DNA of 41,814 nucleotides from Ramlibacter sp. (GTDB lineage Bacteria; Pseudomonadota; Gammaproteobacteria; Burkholderiales; Burkholderiaceae_C). Position numbers and translations under genes: made by a program. The notes under the pieces were generated by a model. That model did not search any database. It saw only the letters and a program-made list of their open reading frames with translations, and was not told the DNA's origin. Each line of letters begins with the position of its first letter. Within the stretch, counting starts at the first letter, position 1. Below are positions 8,596 through 17,812 of the stretch, one piece after another. The stretch is from the NCBI GenBank assembly GCA_029237735.1, contig JAQZBU010000071.1:1-41814 (forward strand), written 5' to 3'.

Positions 8596-8609
8596 GCCGC
8601 GATAGCGGC
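8596..8609. terminator. Small hairpin between convergent genes
   Basis: GCCGC and GCGGC (8596-8600, 8605-8609) form a five-pair stem with a GATA loop. It lies in the 49-base gap where the methyltransferase gene and the suf-side operon converge. There is no T tract on either strand, so intrinsic termination is doubtful. It is listed only because this gap is where termination must occur. Confidence 0.2.
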
Positions 8610-8619
8610 GGTGCAGTCC

Positions 8620-9240
8620 CTATAGCGGATCGACCTCGACCAGCTGCGGATCGTTGCAATGCTCGACGAGCAGCCGGCGTACCCGGTCCTGCCACAACAC
8701 CCGGAACCGCGCTTCTTCTTCGGGCGTTGCAGTCCCGGTCATGCACTGTTGCAGCAGTCCGCGCATCCGCGGATCGCCGGGGACCCGTTCCATCCGAACG
8801 GACACCGATACGGCCGCGCCGGTGTCGATACGCGACAGGCGCGGTCCGGCCAGTACGGGCACGCCGAAGGACAGCAGCGCGCGCCGGTCAAAGCGGCCAC
8901 CGATGCCGTGGAAGCCACCCGCGCCGGCGGCCCCGGTGATCATGCCGATCACGCTGCCGATAACGCCGCTCACGCCCTCGTCGGCGGGCTCGGGCATGTC
9001 GACGCGCACGCCGCCGCGTTCGGGCAGCACGCCGGGGTACAGCGCGGCCAGAGCGGCGCGGGCCATCAGGAACGCCGACGCCACCGTCGGGCACGAATGG
9101 CCGGCGAGCTTGACGACGTCCGCGTAGCTGTATTCGATGACGCCGTCCTCGGCGGCGCCGAGAAATTGGGCCAACGGGTCACGCACGGTGATGCGCGGCG
9201 CATCGGTAAAGAAATCGGGGAAGCGGGTGTTGCTGTTCAT
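8620..9240 (-). CDS. FmdE domain protein at end of suf operon
   Basis: Protein of 206 residues related to the FmdE (formylmethanofuran dehydrogenase subunit E) domain. The core signature is AGHSCPTVASAFLMARAAL at about residues 46-64, a His/Cys pair that in FmdE-like proteins can bind metal. It is followed by GVRVDMPEPADEG and a glycine-rich segment (GMITGAAGAGGFHGIGGRF). A second conserved Cys lies near the C-terminus (VEHCNDPQ). Organisms of this type do not make methane, so the name describes only the fold. It starts 11 bases after the Rrf2 regulator gene and is the last gene of the suf transcript unit. A role in cluster sensing or repair is an inference from position. Confidence 0.75.
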   Translation of the reverse strand: MNSNTRFPDFFTDAPRITVRDPLAQFLGAAEDGVIEYSYADVVKLAGHSCPTVASAFLMARAALAALYPGVLPERGGVRVDMPEPADEGVSGVIGSVIGMITGAAGAGGFHGIGGRFDRRALLSFGVPVLAGPRLSRIDTGAAVSVSVRMERVPGDPRMRGLLQQCMTGTATPEEEARFRVLWQDRVRRLLVEHCNDPQLVEVDPL

Positions 9241-9251
9241 GGGGGTGTGCT

Positions 9252-9731
9252 TCAGGCTCGGCGGCGGGCGACTGCGCGTTTCGCGGCATGGATGGGGATG
9301 ACCGCGCCGGCCGGCCTGGCCGGGCGGCGTGGTGGCGGAACGATGTCGGCGAGCGTCGCTCCGTCAAGTTCGCGGAAGTACGCCGCCAGCGCGCGCCCGA
9401 AGAGGCCCTTGAGGCCGCACGAGGCCGACATGGTGCAGGCGTTGGTCGTGTCATCGAAGCACTCGACGAGGCGGAAGTCGGTCTCGGCCCCGCGAACCAC
9501 GTCACCGATGCGGATCTCGGACGGCGGCTTCACGAGCCGCACCCCGCCGCTGCGCCCTCGGATGGTCTCGAGCACGCCCTGGCGCGCCAGGTCGCTGACG
9601 ATCTTCATCAGGTTGTTCTTCGAGATTTCCTGCGCCTGCGCCACTTCGGCGATCGTGATCAGGCGGCCGGGATTGGCGGCGCAGTGCATCAGCACGCGCA
9701 AGGTGTGATCGGTGTATTCAGCAAGCCGCAT
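9252..9731 (-). CDS. Rrf2 family regulator, NsrR-like
   Basis: Iron-sulfur transcription factor of 159 residues. The winged helix occupies residues 1-65 (MRLAEYTDHTLRVLMHCA, TIAEVAQAQEISKNNLMKIV, GRSGGVRL). Three cysteines sit at C91, C99 and C105 in VECFDDTTNACTMSASCGLK, the spacing and context typical of NsrR rather than IscR, whose cysteines are closer together. NsrR senses nitric oxide through its cluster. The C-terminal 25 residues are proline- and arginine-rich. GGAG lies seven bases before the ATG, and the gap to sufT is 22 bases. The NsrR-like box in front of sufB suggests that it represses its own operon when it holds a cluster. Confidence 0.88.
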   Translation of the reverse strand: MRLAEYTDHTLRVLMHCAANPGRLITIAEVAQAQEISKNNLMKIVSDLARQGVLETIRGRSGGVRLVKPPSEIRIGDVVRGAETDFRLVECFDDTTNACTMSASCGLKGLFGRALAAYFRELDGATLADIVPPPRRPARPAGAVIPIHAAKRAVARRRA

Positions 9732-9753
9732 GCAGGATCTCCGGAATGGGCCG

Positions 9754-10302
9754 TCACAGACCCAGCGACAGCAAGGCGACGTCGGACATGCGTGAGCGGT
9801 CCCACGGCGGATCGAACACCAGATCGACCGTCACCTCCTGCACGCCATCGAGCGCCAGCACCTTCTCGGCTACTTCATTGCCGAGCGCGTCGCCCATGCC
9901 GCAGCCGGGCGCCGTGAGCGTGAGCTGGATCGAGACGTTGGAGCGGCCGTTGCCCGTCGGTGTGATGTCGATGCCGTAGATCAGCCCGAGCTCCACGATG
10001 TCGACCGGGATCTCCGGGTCGTAGCAGGTCTTGAGCACTTCGCGCACCTGGGTCGGCAAGTCGGCAGGTTCGCCGTTTGACGTGGCCGCCGCGGCCGGCA
10101 CGGGCACCGGCTTGCCGATGGCATCGGCGTCGGCGCCCTTGAGCCGCACCAACTGGCCCTCGACGTGCAACGTGAAGTTGGAGCCGAGCGCCTGCGTGAT
10201 TTCCGCGAGCGTGCCGGAAGGCAGCTCGATCGATGTGCCGTGCGGGATCAGCTCGACCTGCACCGGCCGACGCACGATCACCGATTCGCGCGCATGCCTC
10301 AC
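9754..10302 (-). CDS. sufT: Putative Fe-S cluster assembly protein SufT
   Basis: Protein of 182 residues with a MIP18/DUF59 domain in the C-terminal half: VLKTCYDPEIPVDIVELGLI, TAPGCGMGDALGNEV and VDLVFDPPWDRSRMSDVA. The N-terminal part (VELIPHGTSIELPSG, then VEGQLVRLKGADADAIG) is the SufT-specific extension that separates it from stand-alone DUF59 proteins. SufT is known as an auxiliary maturation factor for iron-sulfur proteins. The start is GTG at 10302, overlapping the sufU stop, with AGGTGGAG directly upstream. The longer open frame above it is a shadow across sufU and sufS. Confidence 0.9.
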   Translation of the reverse strand: MRHARESVIVRRPVQVELIPHGTSIELPSGTLAEITQALGSNFTLHVEGQLVRLKGADADAIGKPVPVPAAAATSNGEPADLPTQVREVLKTCYDPEIPVDIVELGLIYGIDITPTGNGRSNVSIQLTLTAPGCGMGDALGNEVAEKVLALDGVQEVTVDLVFDPPWDRSRMSDVALLSLGL

Positions 10303-10739
10303 GGCTCCACCTCGGCAGTCTCGCCGATCGCGTGCATCAGCGCGTGCCAGCCCAGCAGCGCGCACTTGATGCGGCTCGGGTAGCGGCTCACGCCTGCCAG
10401 GCTGACCAACTTGCCCAGCTGCGCGCCTTCCGGCTCGGCTTGCCCGGTGAGCACGGCGCGGAACCGCTGCTGCAGCGCGCGCGCGGTTTCGATGTCGCGG
10501 CCGATCACGGCCTCCGTCATCATCGAGGCCGACGCGATGCAGATGGCGCAGCCCTGGCCGTCGAAGGCGATGTCGGCGATGCGTCCGTCCTCGAGCCGCA
10601 GCTGGACATCGACGTCGTCGCCGCACTGCGGGTTGTGCCCGCGTGCCTCGTGCGTCGGGGCAGCCAGCGTGCCGAAGTGGCGCGGCGCACGCTTGTGCTC
10701 GACCACCATCTCCTGGTACAGCTGCTCGGCGGCGCTCAT
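10299..10739 (-). CDS. sufU: Fe-S assembly SufU family protein
   Basis: Protein of 146 residues of the SufU/IscU fold. The three metal-ligand cysteines and the conserved aspartate are present: C39 and D41 in NPQCGDD, C64 in GQGCAICIAS, and C126 in RIKCALLGWHAL. The extra stretch of about 20 residues between the second and third cysteine, typical of SufU and absent from IscU, is visible (TGQAEPEGAQLGKLVSLAG). SufU acts as a zinc-dependent sulfur acceptor that activates SufS. Its gene overlaps both neighbours by four bases, which fits tight coupling with sufS. Confidence 0.93.
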   Translation of the reverse strand: MSAAEQLYQEMVVEHKRAPRHFGTLAAPTHEARGHNPQCGDDVDVQLRLEDGRIADIAFDGQGCAICIASASMMTEAVIGRDIETARALQQRFRAVLTGQAEPEGAQLGKLVSLAGVSRYPSRIKCALLGWHALMHAIGETAEVEP

Positions 10740-11977
10740 CGCAGTACCTCCAGTGCCTGGGCGACGCCGGCCACCAGCCGCTCCACCTCGTCATGCGTGT
10801 TGTAGATGCCGAACGACGCGCGCGTGGTCGGCCCCAGGCCGATGTGATCCAGCAGCGGCTGCGCGCAATGATGACCGGTGCGCACGGCAATGCCACGTTC
10901 GTCCAGCAGCGTGCCCAGGTCGTGCGGATGTGCGCCATCGGCCACGAAGGAGACGATGGCTGACTGCTCCGCGTGCGGCGCCAGCACCGTCACGCCTTCC
11001 AGCGCAGACAGCCCGGCCACCGCGTGGGCCCGCAGCGCGCGCAGGTGGACGTCGATCGCTGCGCGGCCGATGCCATCGATAAACGCCGCCGCAGCCGCCA
11101 TGCCCACGGCGCCGGCTACGTTCGGCGTGCCCCCTTCGAGCCGGGCCGGCAATTCGGCGAAGCTCGCCTCCTGCTCCGTGACCCAGGTCACCATATCGCC
11201 GCCCAACCGCAGCGGAGCCAGCCGGTCGAGCGACTTGCGGGCGCCGGCCAGCCCGCCGATGCCCATCGGGCCATACATCTTGTGGCCCGAGAATGCGATG
11301 AAGTCGCAGTCCAGCCCTGAAAGCCGCGGCATCTCGTGCGCCGCGGCCTGCGCGGCGTCGAGCACCGTGAGGGCGCCGGCTTCGGAGGCGAGCGCGAGCA
11401 GGTCCTCGTAGGGCGGGCGCTCGCCTGTCGCGTTGGCGCAGGCCGTCACGGCGAACACCATCGTGCGGGGCGTGAGCAGCCGCGCCAGGTCGTCGGCGTG
11501 CAGCCGGCCTTGCGCATCGGGGCGCAGGATCCGTAGTGTCGCGCCGCTGCGGCGCGCGGCCTGCTGCCAAGGCACCAGGTTCGCGTGATGCTCGAGCCCG
11601 CTCACGATGATCTCGTCGCGCGGGCGCAAGTAGGACGGGCCGCCCGCGCGATCCGAAAGACCGTGCGCCACAAGGTTGAGTGCCTCGGTCGTGCCGGAGG
11701 TGAAGACAAGGTCGTGCGAACGGCCGGCGCCGATGAAGCGCTTGAGGTCCTCCCGCGCCCGCTCGTAGGCGTCGGTGGCGCGCTGGCTGAGCGTGTGCAC
11801 GCCCCGATGGATGTTGGCGCGGCTCGTGGTCTCGAACTCGCGCATGGCCTCCAGCACCGCCAGCGGCATGTGCGTGGTGGCGGCGTTGTCCAGGTAGGCC
11901 AGCGCCGCGCCGTTGACGGATTGCGCCAAGCCCGGGAACGTCCCGGGCAGTGTCGTCTCTTGCAGCAGATCACCCAT
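10736..11977 (-). CDS. sufS: Cysteine desulfurase SufS
   Basis: PLP enzyme of 413 residues that takes sulfur from cysteine for cluster assembly. It shows YLDNAATTHMP near the N-terminus, the substrate-loop HRGVHTLS, the PLP aspartate and neighbours in VLDAAQAAAHE, the Schiff-base lysine in FSGHKMYGP and the persulfide cysteine in RTGHHCAQPLL. The loop around that cysteine is short, as in group II (SufS-type) desulfurases that need a SufU or SufE partner, and sufU is the next gene. ATG 11977 gives the family start and overlaps sufD by eight bases. The extra upstream frame belongs to sufD in another phase. Confidence 0.95.
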   Translation of the reverse strand: MGDLLQETTLPGTFPGLAQSVNGAALAYLDNAATTHMPLAVLEAMREFETTSRANIHRGVHTLSQRATDAYERAREDLKRFIGAGRSHDLVFTSGTTEALNLVAHGLSDRAGGPSYLRPRDEIIVSGLEHHANLVPWQQAARRSGATLRILRPDAQGRLHADDLARLLTPRTMVFAVTACANATGERPPYEDLLALASEAGALTVLDAAQAAAHEMPRLSGLDCDFIAFSGHKMYGPMGIGGLAGARKSLDRLAPLRLGGDMVTWVTEQEASFAELPARLEGGTPNVAGAVGMAAAAAFIDGIGRAAIDVHLRALRAHAVAGLSALEGVTVLAPHAEQSAIVSFVADGAHPHDLGTLLDERGIAVRTGHHCAQPLLDHIGLGPTTRASFGIYNTHDEVERLVAGVAQALEVLR

Positions 11978-13193
11978 GGTCGTGCTCCGTGTCGGCGCCG
12001 GCGAGATGCGCGGCGATCGCATCCGCCAGGCGAGTGGCCAGGCCGGATGCCTCCACCGCATCGGCATCGCTCAGCGCGCGCGCGAACACCGCCGCGCCCA
12101 TGCCCTGGGAGATCATGGCCTTGGCGTCGGCTTCGGCGATGCCGCGCTGACGCGCATGGAACAACGCGTCCTCGGGCAAGGCGCCCCAGGTGGCGCCATG
12201 CGCCGCCTGAACCTGGTCGTGATGGATTTCAAGGTGCGGCCGCAGCACCAGCCGGGGCTGGCCACGCGTGGGCACGCCAGTCAGGCGCTGACGTACGTTC
12301 GCGTCGTCCGAGCCGGGGGCAATCGTGGTGTGCGCGTTCGCGACGAGCTTGGCCGAGCCGCTGCCGAGCGCGAGCACGTCGATGCCGCTTGTCGTGTCGC
12401 GCGCGCCGTGGTGCACCCGCACCTGGTGGTCGATGCAGGCGTCGGCGGCCAGCAGAACGCTGCCCATGCGCGCCTGCGCTTGCGGGTGATCGAGGTCGAG
12501 CACGGTGCGCTGCAGGTGGTAGCTGCTGCCGCCGGCCAGCAGGGCCTGCTCATAGGCCGCGCCGGCCTGGAGCCGCACGTGGACGTGGTGCGCCAGCTGG
12601 TCCTGCGCGCCCGGCAGGGCCACGCGCAGGTGACGCAGCGATGCGTGTTCGCCGGCCATCACATGCACCTGCAGGTTCTGGACGTGGCCGGTGGGGAGGG
12701 CTGTGTCTGCGGCGTCATGCGTCTCGAGCACCACGCAGTGCGCGCCCGGCTCGAGGTCGAGCACGAGCAGTGGCGCCTCAACCGCATTGCCCGGCCGCCG
12801 GTGCACGCTCAGGCACAGCTCTTCGCCTCCGGGCGCCGGTCGCACGCGCAGTCGCAGCCCCTGGCGCAGCAGCGCGCGATGGGCCCACGCGAACGGCGCC
12901 GCCGCGTCGTCGCCCGCCAGGGGCAAACCGGCGAGCAGTTCGCTGCGCTGCGCCGGGTCGGCGGCGTCCAGCCAGCGTGCGTCGACGGCGGCCGCCGCAG
13001 CCGCGGACAGCTCGCCAAGCTCCCAGTCTCGCGGCACGGGCGCGGGGTCGGGCGGGATCGGGTCGCGGTCGCCCAGCCACAGTGCGGCATCGGGAGGCGG
13101 CAGGTGACGGAAAGCCTCTGCGTTGCGGGGAATCCAGCCGTGAGCTGCCAAGTGGCTGTGCGCGGCGAGAGAATCGGCGCGGGCGTCGTTCAT
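11970..13193 (-). CDS. sufD: Fe-S cluster scaffold subunit SufD
   Basis: SufD of 407 residues, which with SufB and SufC forms the SufBC2D scaffold. The N-terminal part is alanine-rich and variable. The conserved C-terminal beta-helix core is present: GARDTTSGIDVLALGSGSAK, NAHTTIAPGSDDANVRQRLT, RPHLEIHHDQVQAAHGATWG and the end HARQRGIAEADAKAMI. The histidine that assists cluster formation lies in HHDQVQAAHG. ATG 13193 was chosen over a GTG at 13199 because GGAGGT sits seven bases upstream of it. The gene overlaps the end of sufC slightly. Confidence 0.93.
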   Translation of the reverse strand: MNDARADSLAAHSHLAAHGWIPRNAEAFRHLPPPDAALWLGDRDPIPPDPAPVPRDWELGELSAAAAAAVDARWLDAADPAQRSELLAGLPLAGDDAAAPFAWAHRALLRQGLRLRVRPAPGGEELCLSVHRRPGNAVEAPLLVLDLEPGAHCVVLETHDAADTALPTGHVQNLQVHVMAGEHASLRHLRVALPGAQDQLAHHVHVRLQAGAAYEQALLAGGSSYHLQRTVLDLDHPQAQARMGSVLLAADACIDHQVRVHHGARDTTSGIDVLALGSGSAKLVANAHTTIAPGSDDANVRQRLTGVPTRGQPRLVLRPHLEIHHDQVQAAHGATWGALPEDALFHARQRGIAEADAKAMISQGMGAAVFARALSDADAVEASGLATRLADAIAAHLAGADTEHDHG

Positions 13194-13195
13194 GC

Positions 13196-13966
13196 TCACA
13201 CCTCCACGGGCTCAGACACGCGCGCAAAGCCGGTGCGTGCAATCTCGCGCGCCAGCGACAGGTCGCCTTGCTCCGCGATGCGTCCCTGGTCCAGCCGCAT
13301 CACCGTGTCGGGTTCCAGCGATTCGATCAGCTGCAGGTAGTGCGACACCACCAGGAATGACGTGCCCTGCGCGCGCAGCTGCGCGACGAGTTCGACCAGC
13401 GCGCGCAGGCCGTCGACGTCCATGCCCGAGTCGATCTCGTCCAGGATCGCCAGCCGGGGCCGCAGGAGCGCCAGCTGCAGCAGCTCGTTGCGCTTGCGCT
13501 CGCCGCCGGAGAAGCCGTCGTTGACGGGCCGGTTCAGCATGGCCTCGGGCAGGCCGAGCCGCGCGGCGGCGCCCCGCGCCTCGCCGAGAAAGTCGAAGGC
13601 GTCCAGCGGCGTGTCGCCGCGCGCCTCGCGCACCGCATTGACTGCAGTGCGGATGAACAAGTTGTTCTTGACGCCGGCGATATCGGGCGGCGCCTGGAAC
13701 GACAGGAACAGCCCGGCGCGGGCGCGCTCCTCGACGTTCATGGCCAGCAGGTCGCGCCCCGCCAGAAGTGCCCGGCCGCCGGTGACCCGGTAGCGCGGGT
13801 GCCCGGCCAGCGCCAGGCCGAGCGTGCTCTTGCCGCTGCCGTTGGCGCCCATGAGCACGGCCAGGTGGCCGCAAGGGATCTCCATCGAGATCGAGGACAG
13901 CACGTCACGCTCGCCGACTTCGACCGCGAGGTTCTCCACGGATAGCAGGTTTTCAGTGGTTCTCAT
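13196..13966 (-). CDS. sufC: Fe-S assembly ATPase SufC
   Basis: ABC-type ATPase of 256 residues that drives conformational change in the SufBCD scaffold. Walker A is GANGSGKST, the signature is FSGGERKRNELLQ, Walker B is RLAILDEIDSGMDVD and the switch histidine is in LVVSHYLQL. The Q loop is in FLSFQAPPDIAGV. ATG 13966 has AAGGA seven bases upstream; an ATG six bases earlier would leave no spacer. It lies 29 bases after sufB and overlaps the ribosome-binding site of sufD. Confidence 0.96.
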   Translation of the reverse strand: MRTTENLLSVENLAVEVGERDVLSSISMEIPCGHLAVLMGANGSGKSTLGLALAGHPRYRVTGGRALLAGRDLLAMNVEERARAGLFLSFQAPPDIAGVKNNLFIRTAVNAVREARGDTPLDAFDFLGEARGAAARLGLPEAMLNRPVNDGFSGGERKRNELLQLALLRPRLAILDEIDSGMDVDGLRALVELVAQLRAQGTSFLVVSHYLQLIESLEPDTVMRLDQGRIAEQGDLSLAREIARTGFARVSEPVEV

Positions 13967-13995
13967 CGTCATTCCTTGTTGCGTGACCCGGCCCT

Positions 13996-15450
<1,455 letters not shown>

Positions 15451-15470
15451 GTGGAGATGCAATGAGCCAA

Positions 15471-15493
15471 TAGATGCATCATAAATGAATCTT
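15471..15493 (-). promoter_or_regulatory. NsrR-type operator over the suf promoter
   Basis: Read on the minus strand, the site has arms AAGATTCAT and ATGCATCTA separated by the five bases TTATG. The known NsrR box has arms AAGATGCAT and ATGCATCTT with a five-base spacer, so each arm has one mismatch and the length is exact. A -10 hexamer TATGAT (15478-15483) lies inside it, which would place the start of transcription near 15470, about 20 bases before sufB. Occupancy should block RNA polymerase. The gene for a matching NsrR-like protein is the seventh gene of the same operon. Confidence 0.75.
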
Positions 15494-15559
15494 TAACGGT
15501 GAACGTCATAGCCGCAACGGTGGCGCGGGTTTACATCGGCCCGCGCAAGCGGCCGCGAG

Positions 15560-16354
15560 TCAGCCTTTCCCCAGCGGGGGACGGCCGAACAGGCTGGATG
15601 CGTTGCTCACCGGCCCGAGTTCGGCGGCCGCCGCCAGCAGCGAGGGGGCCAGCTCGTGCATGCGCGCGTTGCCAAGCCGGGCGCGCGGGCCGGCAATGCT
15701 GATGACACCAATGGCCTCCTTGCGTCGAAACACGGGTGCGGCCATGGCGGCCATGCCGGGGGCGAACACTTCGTCGATCATCGCGTAGCCGCGCACCCGC
15801 GCCGCGTGCAGGAAGCCCAGAAGGGCCTTGATCGTTGTGGGTGCCTTGGGCCCGTACTGCGCCGGTGTGCCGAAGCCCTGGCGCGAGACGAGCTCCAGGG
15901 CGCGTTCGTCCGTGAGCGTCATCAGCCAGGCATGGCCGGATGCCGTGCACGACAGCCGCGCATCCATACCCATGTCGGGGTCGTAGCGCAGGCCCGTCTG
16001 CCGCACACCTTGCGACTTGGCGACCCAGGTCAGGCGATCTTCGTCCACGATGGACAGGCGCACCAGTTCGCCCGAGGTCTGCGCGAGGCGCTCGAGCAGC
16101 GGCTCGGCGATGTCCACGATGCCGGCGCTGCTGAGGAAGCCCAAGCCCAGTGAAACCATCTTGGTCGTCAGCACATAGTCGCCCTGCTTGCGCGCCTGGC
16201 GCACATAACCGCGGCGCTGCAGTTCGCCGAGCAGGCGGTGGCAGGCACTCAGCGGAATTTCCAGCTCCGCCGCGATGAGGGTCAGGGGCAGGCCGTGCGG
16301 GTGCTGTGTCAAGTGCTCCAGTACGGAGAGGCCGCGGTCGAGGGCAATGCTCAT
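15560..16354 (-). CDS. IclR family transcriptional regulator
   Basis: Regulator of 264 residues. The winged helix-turn-helix is at about residues 1-60 (ALDRGLSVLEHLTQHPHGLP, then LTLIAAELEIPLSACHRLLG). The effector domain contains the typical LSCTASGHAWLMTL and GYAMIDEVFAPGMAAMAAPV blocks. The ATG at 16354 is close to the divergent operator region. It faces the aroQ-like/TRAP/dehydrogenase operon, which is its most likely target. IclR proteins of this kind often act in protocatechuate and quinate pathways, which fits the neighbouring enzymes; this is an inference. Confidence 0.9.
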   Translation of the reverse strand: MSIALDRGLSVLEHLTQHPHGLPLTLIAAELEIPLSACHRLLGELQRRGYVRQARKQGDYVLTTKMVSLGLGFLSSAGIVDIAEPLLERLAQTSGELVRLSIVDEDRLTWVAKSQGVRQTGLRYDPDMGMDARLSCTASGHAWLMTLTDERALELVSRQGFGTPAQYGPKAPTTIKALLGFLHAARVRGYAMIDEVFAPGMAAMAAPVFRRKEAIGVISIAGPRARLGNARMHELAPSLLAAAAELGPVSNASSLFGRPPLGKG

Positions 16355-16420
16355 ATCCTATATTGTGAAACAAGTTTCCAATGTGGAAAGTCTTTCCCGC
16401 GGCCGCCAAAGAATCGCGTC
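16355..16420. promoter_or_regulatory. Divergent regulatory region with two overlapping palindromes
   Basis: The 66-base gap between the IclR gene and the aroQ-like gene holds two symmetric elements. GAAAC-AA-GTTTC is at 16367-16378, and TTTCCA-ATG-TGGAAA is at 16375-16389. They share TTTC. The first resembles the TGAAAC/GTTTCA type of operator used by some IclR proteins such as KdgR, with a shorter centre. Both probably control the two divergent promoters. Confidence 0.55.
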
Positions 16421-16876
16421 ATGACCGCAACCGTCTACGTCCTGAACGGCCCCAACCTGAACCTGTTGGGCCTGCGCGAGCCGCACCTGTATGGCAGCAC
16501 CACGCTGGCCGAGGTGGAGCAACTGTGCCGCCGCGTGGCGGGCGATCTGGGGCTGGAATGCGACTTCCGCCAGACCAATCACGAGGGTGTGATGGTGGAC
16601 TGGGTACAGGAGGCGCGCGAGAAGGCGGCCGCAGTGGTCATCAACCCGGCCGGCCTGTCTTTCCGCTCCATCCCCCTGCTGGACGCGCTCAAGACCCTCG
16701 AACAGCCCATTGCCGAGGTGCACATAACCAACATCCACCGCCGCGACTCGCTCTATCAGCACTCGCTGGTGTCGCTGGCCGCCACGGGGGTGATCTGCGG
16801 CTTCGGCGCGTTCGGCTACGAGCTGGCGATCCGGGCCCTGGCGCAACGCCTGGCCGCTCCGGCGCCGGCCCACTGA
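16421..16876 (+). CDS. Type II 3-dehydroquinate dehydratase-like protein with altered pocket
   Basis: Protein of 151 residues that aligns without gaps to type II dehydroquinase numbering. Present are N12, R19 and the catalytic Y24 (LREPHLYGSTTL), N75 and G78 (NPAG), D88, and E99-H101 (EVHIT). Replaced are His81 by Phe (AGLSFRSIPL) and Arg112 by Tyr (RRDSLYQHS), two residues that normally contact the substrate. It may therefore act on a related acid rather than on 3-dehydroquinate, or with low activity. It is not linked to other aromatic amino acid genes. It heads an operon with TRAP transporter genes and a quinate/shikimate dehydrogenase. The leading open frame before ATG 16421 overlaps the operator and was excluded. 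Confidence 0.85.
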   Translation: MTATVYVLNGPNLNLLGLREPHLYGSTTLAEVEQLCRRVAGDLGLECDFRQTNHEGVMVDWVQEAREKAAAVVINPAGLSFRSIPLLDALKTLEQPIAEVHITNIHRRDSLYQHSLVSLAATGVICGFGAFGYELAIRALAQRLAAPAPAH

Positions 16877-16917
16877 TCAACCGGCCGTACTACCATCACG
16901 ACAAACAGGAGACAACC

Positions 16918-17812
16918 ATGAAACATTCCATTGATCGTCGCACGCTGCTGGGCGCGGGGGCCCTGCTCTCCGCCGGAGCCATCCTTCCGGCCTGGGCACA
17001 GACGCCGCCCACGCTGCGCTTTGCCGCCGTCTTCTCCGACAAGGACATCCGGGCCGACATGATGAAGATGTTCGCCAAGGAGATCCAACATCGCGCCGCA
17101 GGATATTTCCAAGCAGGTGCCTGCATGGTCGCTGCTCACCTCGGCCTACCTCTTCCGCGATGCCAATCACCTGAGCAACTTTTTCGCGAGCGACCTGGGC
17201 ACGCAAATGAAGAAAATGGTGGAGGACCAGGTGAAGGTGAAAATCCTGGGACCGACCTTCTTCGGCACGCGCCATGTGGGCCTGAAGACCAAAAAGAAGA
17301 TCAACGTGCCCGCCGACCTGGCCGGCGTCAAGCTGCGCATGCCGCCCGGCGAAACCTGGCAGATGCTGGGCAAGTCGCTCGGGGCCAACCCGACGCCGAT
17401 GGCCTATGCCGAGACCTACACCGGCCTGCAGACGGGCGCCATCGACGGCCAGGACAATCCGCTGCCCAACGTGCAGAACATGAAGTTCTACGAGGTGATG
17501 TCGCAGATCGTGCTGACGTCGCACCTGGTCGCCTTCGACCTGCTCACCGTGAACATGAAGACCTGGCAGGGAATGACGCCGGCCAAGCAGCGCGCCTTCC
17601 AGGCCGCGGCCGACAAGGCCATCGCATGGAGCGCGGCCGAACACGGCAAGCGCGAGGCCGAGCTGGCGGACACCTTCCGCAAGCAGGGCCTGGACGTGTA
17701 TGTGCCCAACGTCAGCGCCTTCCGCGAGTACGCCCAGAAGGTCTACCTGGCCTCCGACGACGCGAAGACCTGGCCGCCCGGCATGCTCGACAAGATCAAC
17801 GCGATGAAATGA
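16918..17812 (+). pseudogene. dctP: TRAP transporter binding protein DctP, internal deletion with frameshift
   Basis: Periplasmic substrate-binding subunit of the second TRAP system, broken. The ATG has AGGAG upstream. The first 56 codons encode a Tat-like signal (DRRTLLGAGALL, cut near AWAQ) and the first strand, TLRFAAVFSDKDIRADMMKM. The frame then shifts by +1 at about 17085. The correct continuation NIAPQDISKQVPAWSLLTSA starts at 17087 and runs intact to the TGA at 17812, with good motifs such as YTGLQTGAIDGQDNPLPN. Homologues carry roughly 30-40 residues between these parts, covering the second strand and GTLFKQGTELVALQ-type region. The result is a truncated product. The stop overlaps dctQ by four bases. 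Confidence 0.85.

Noticed and set aside
9754..10938. A single 394-codon protein reaching from sufT into sufS
   Set aside because: Only the last 182 codons match SufT; the rest runs out of frame through sufU and the end of sufS.
11585..13360. A 591-codon open frame on the plus strand across sufD and sufS
   Set aside because: It is antisense to well-supported suf genes and is composed of low-complexity Arg/Ala/Pro sequence.
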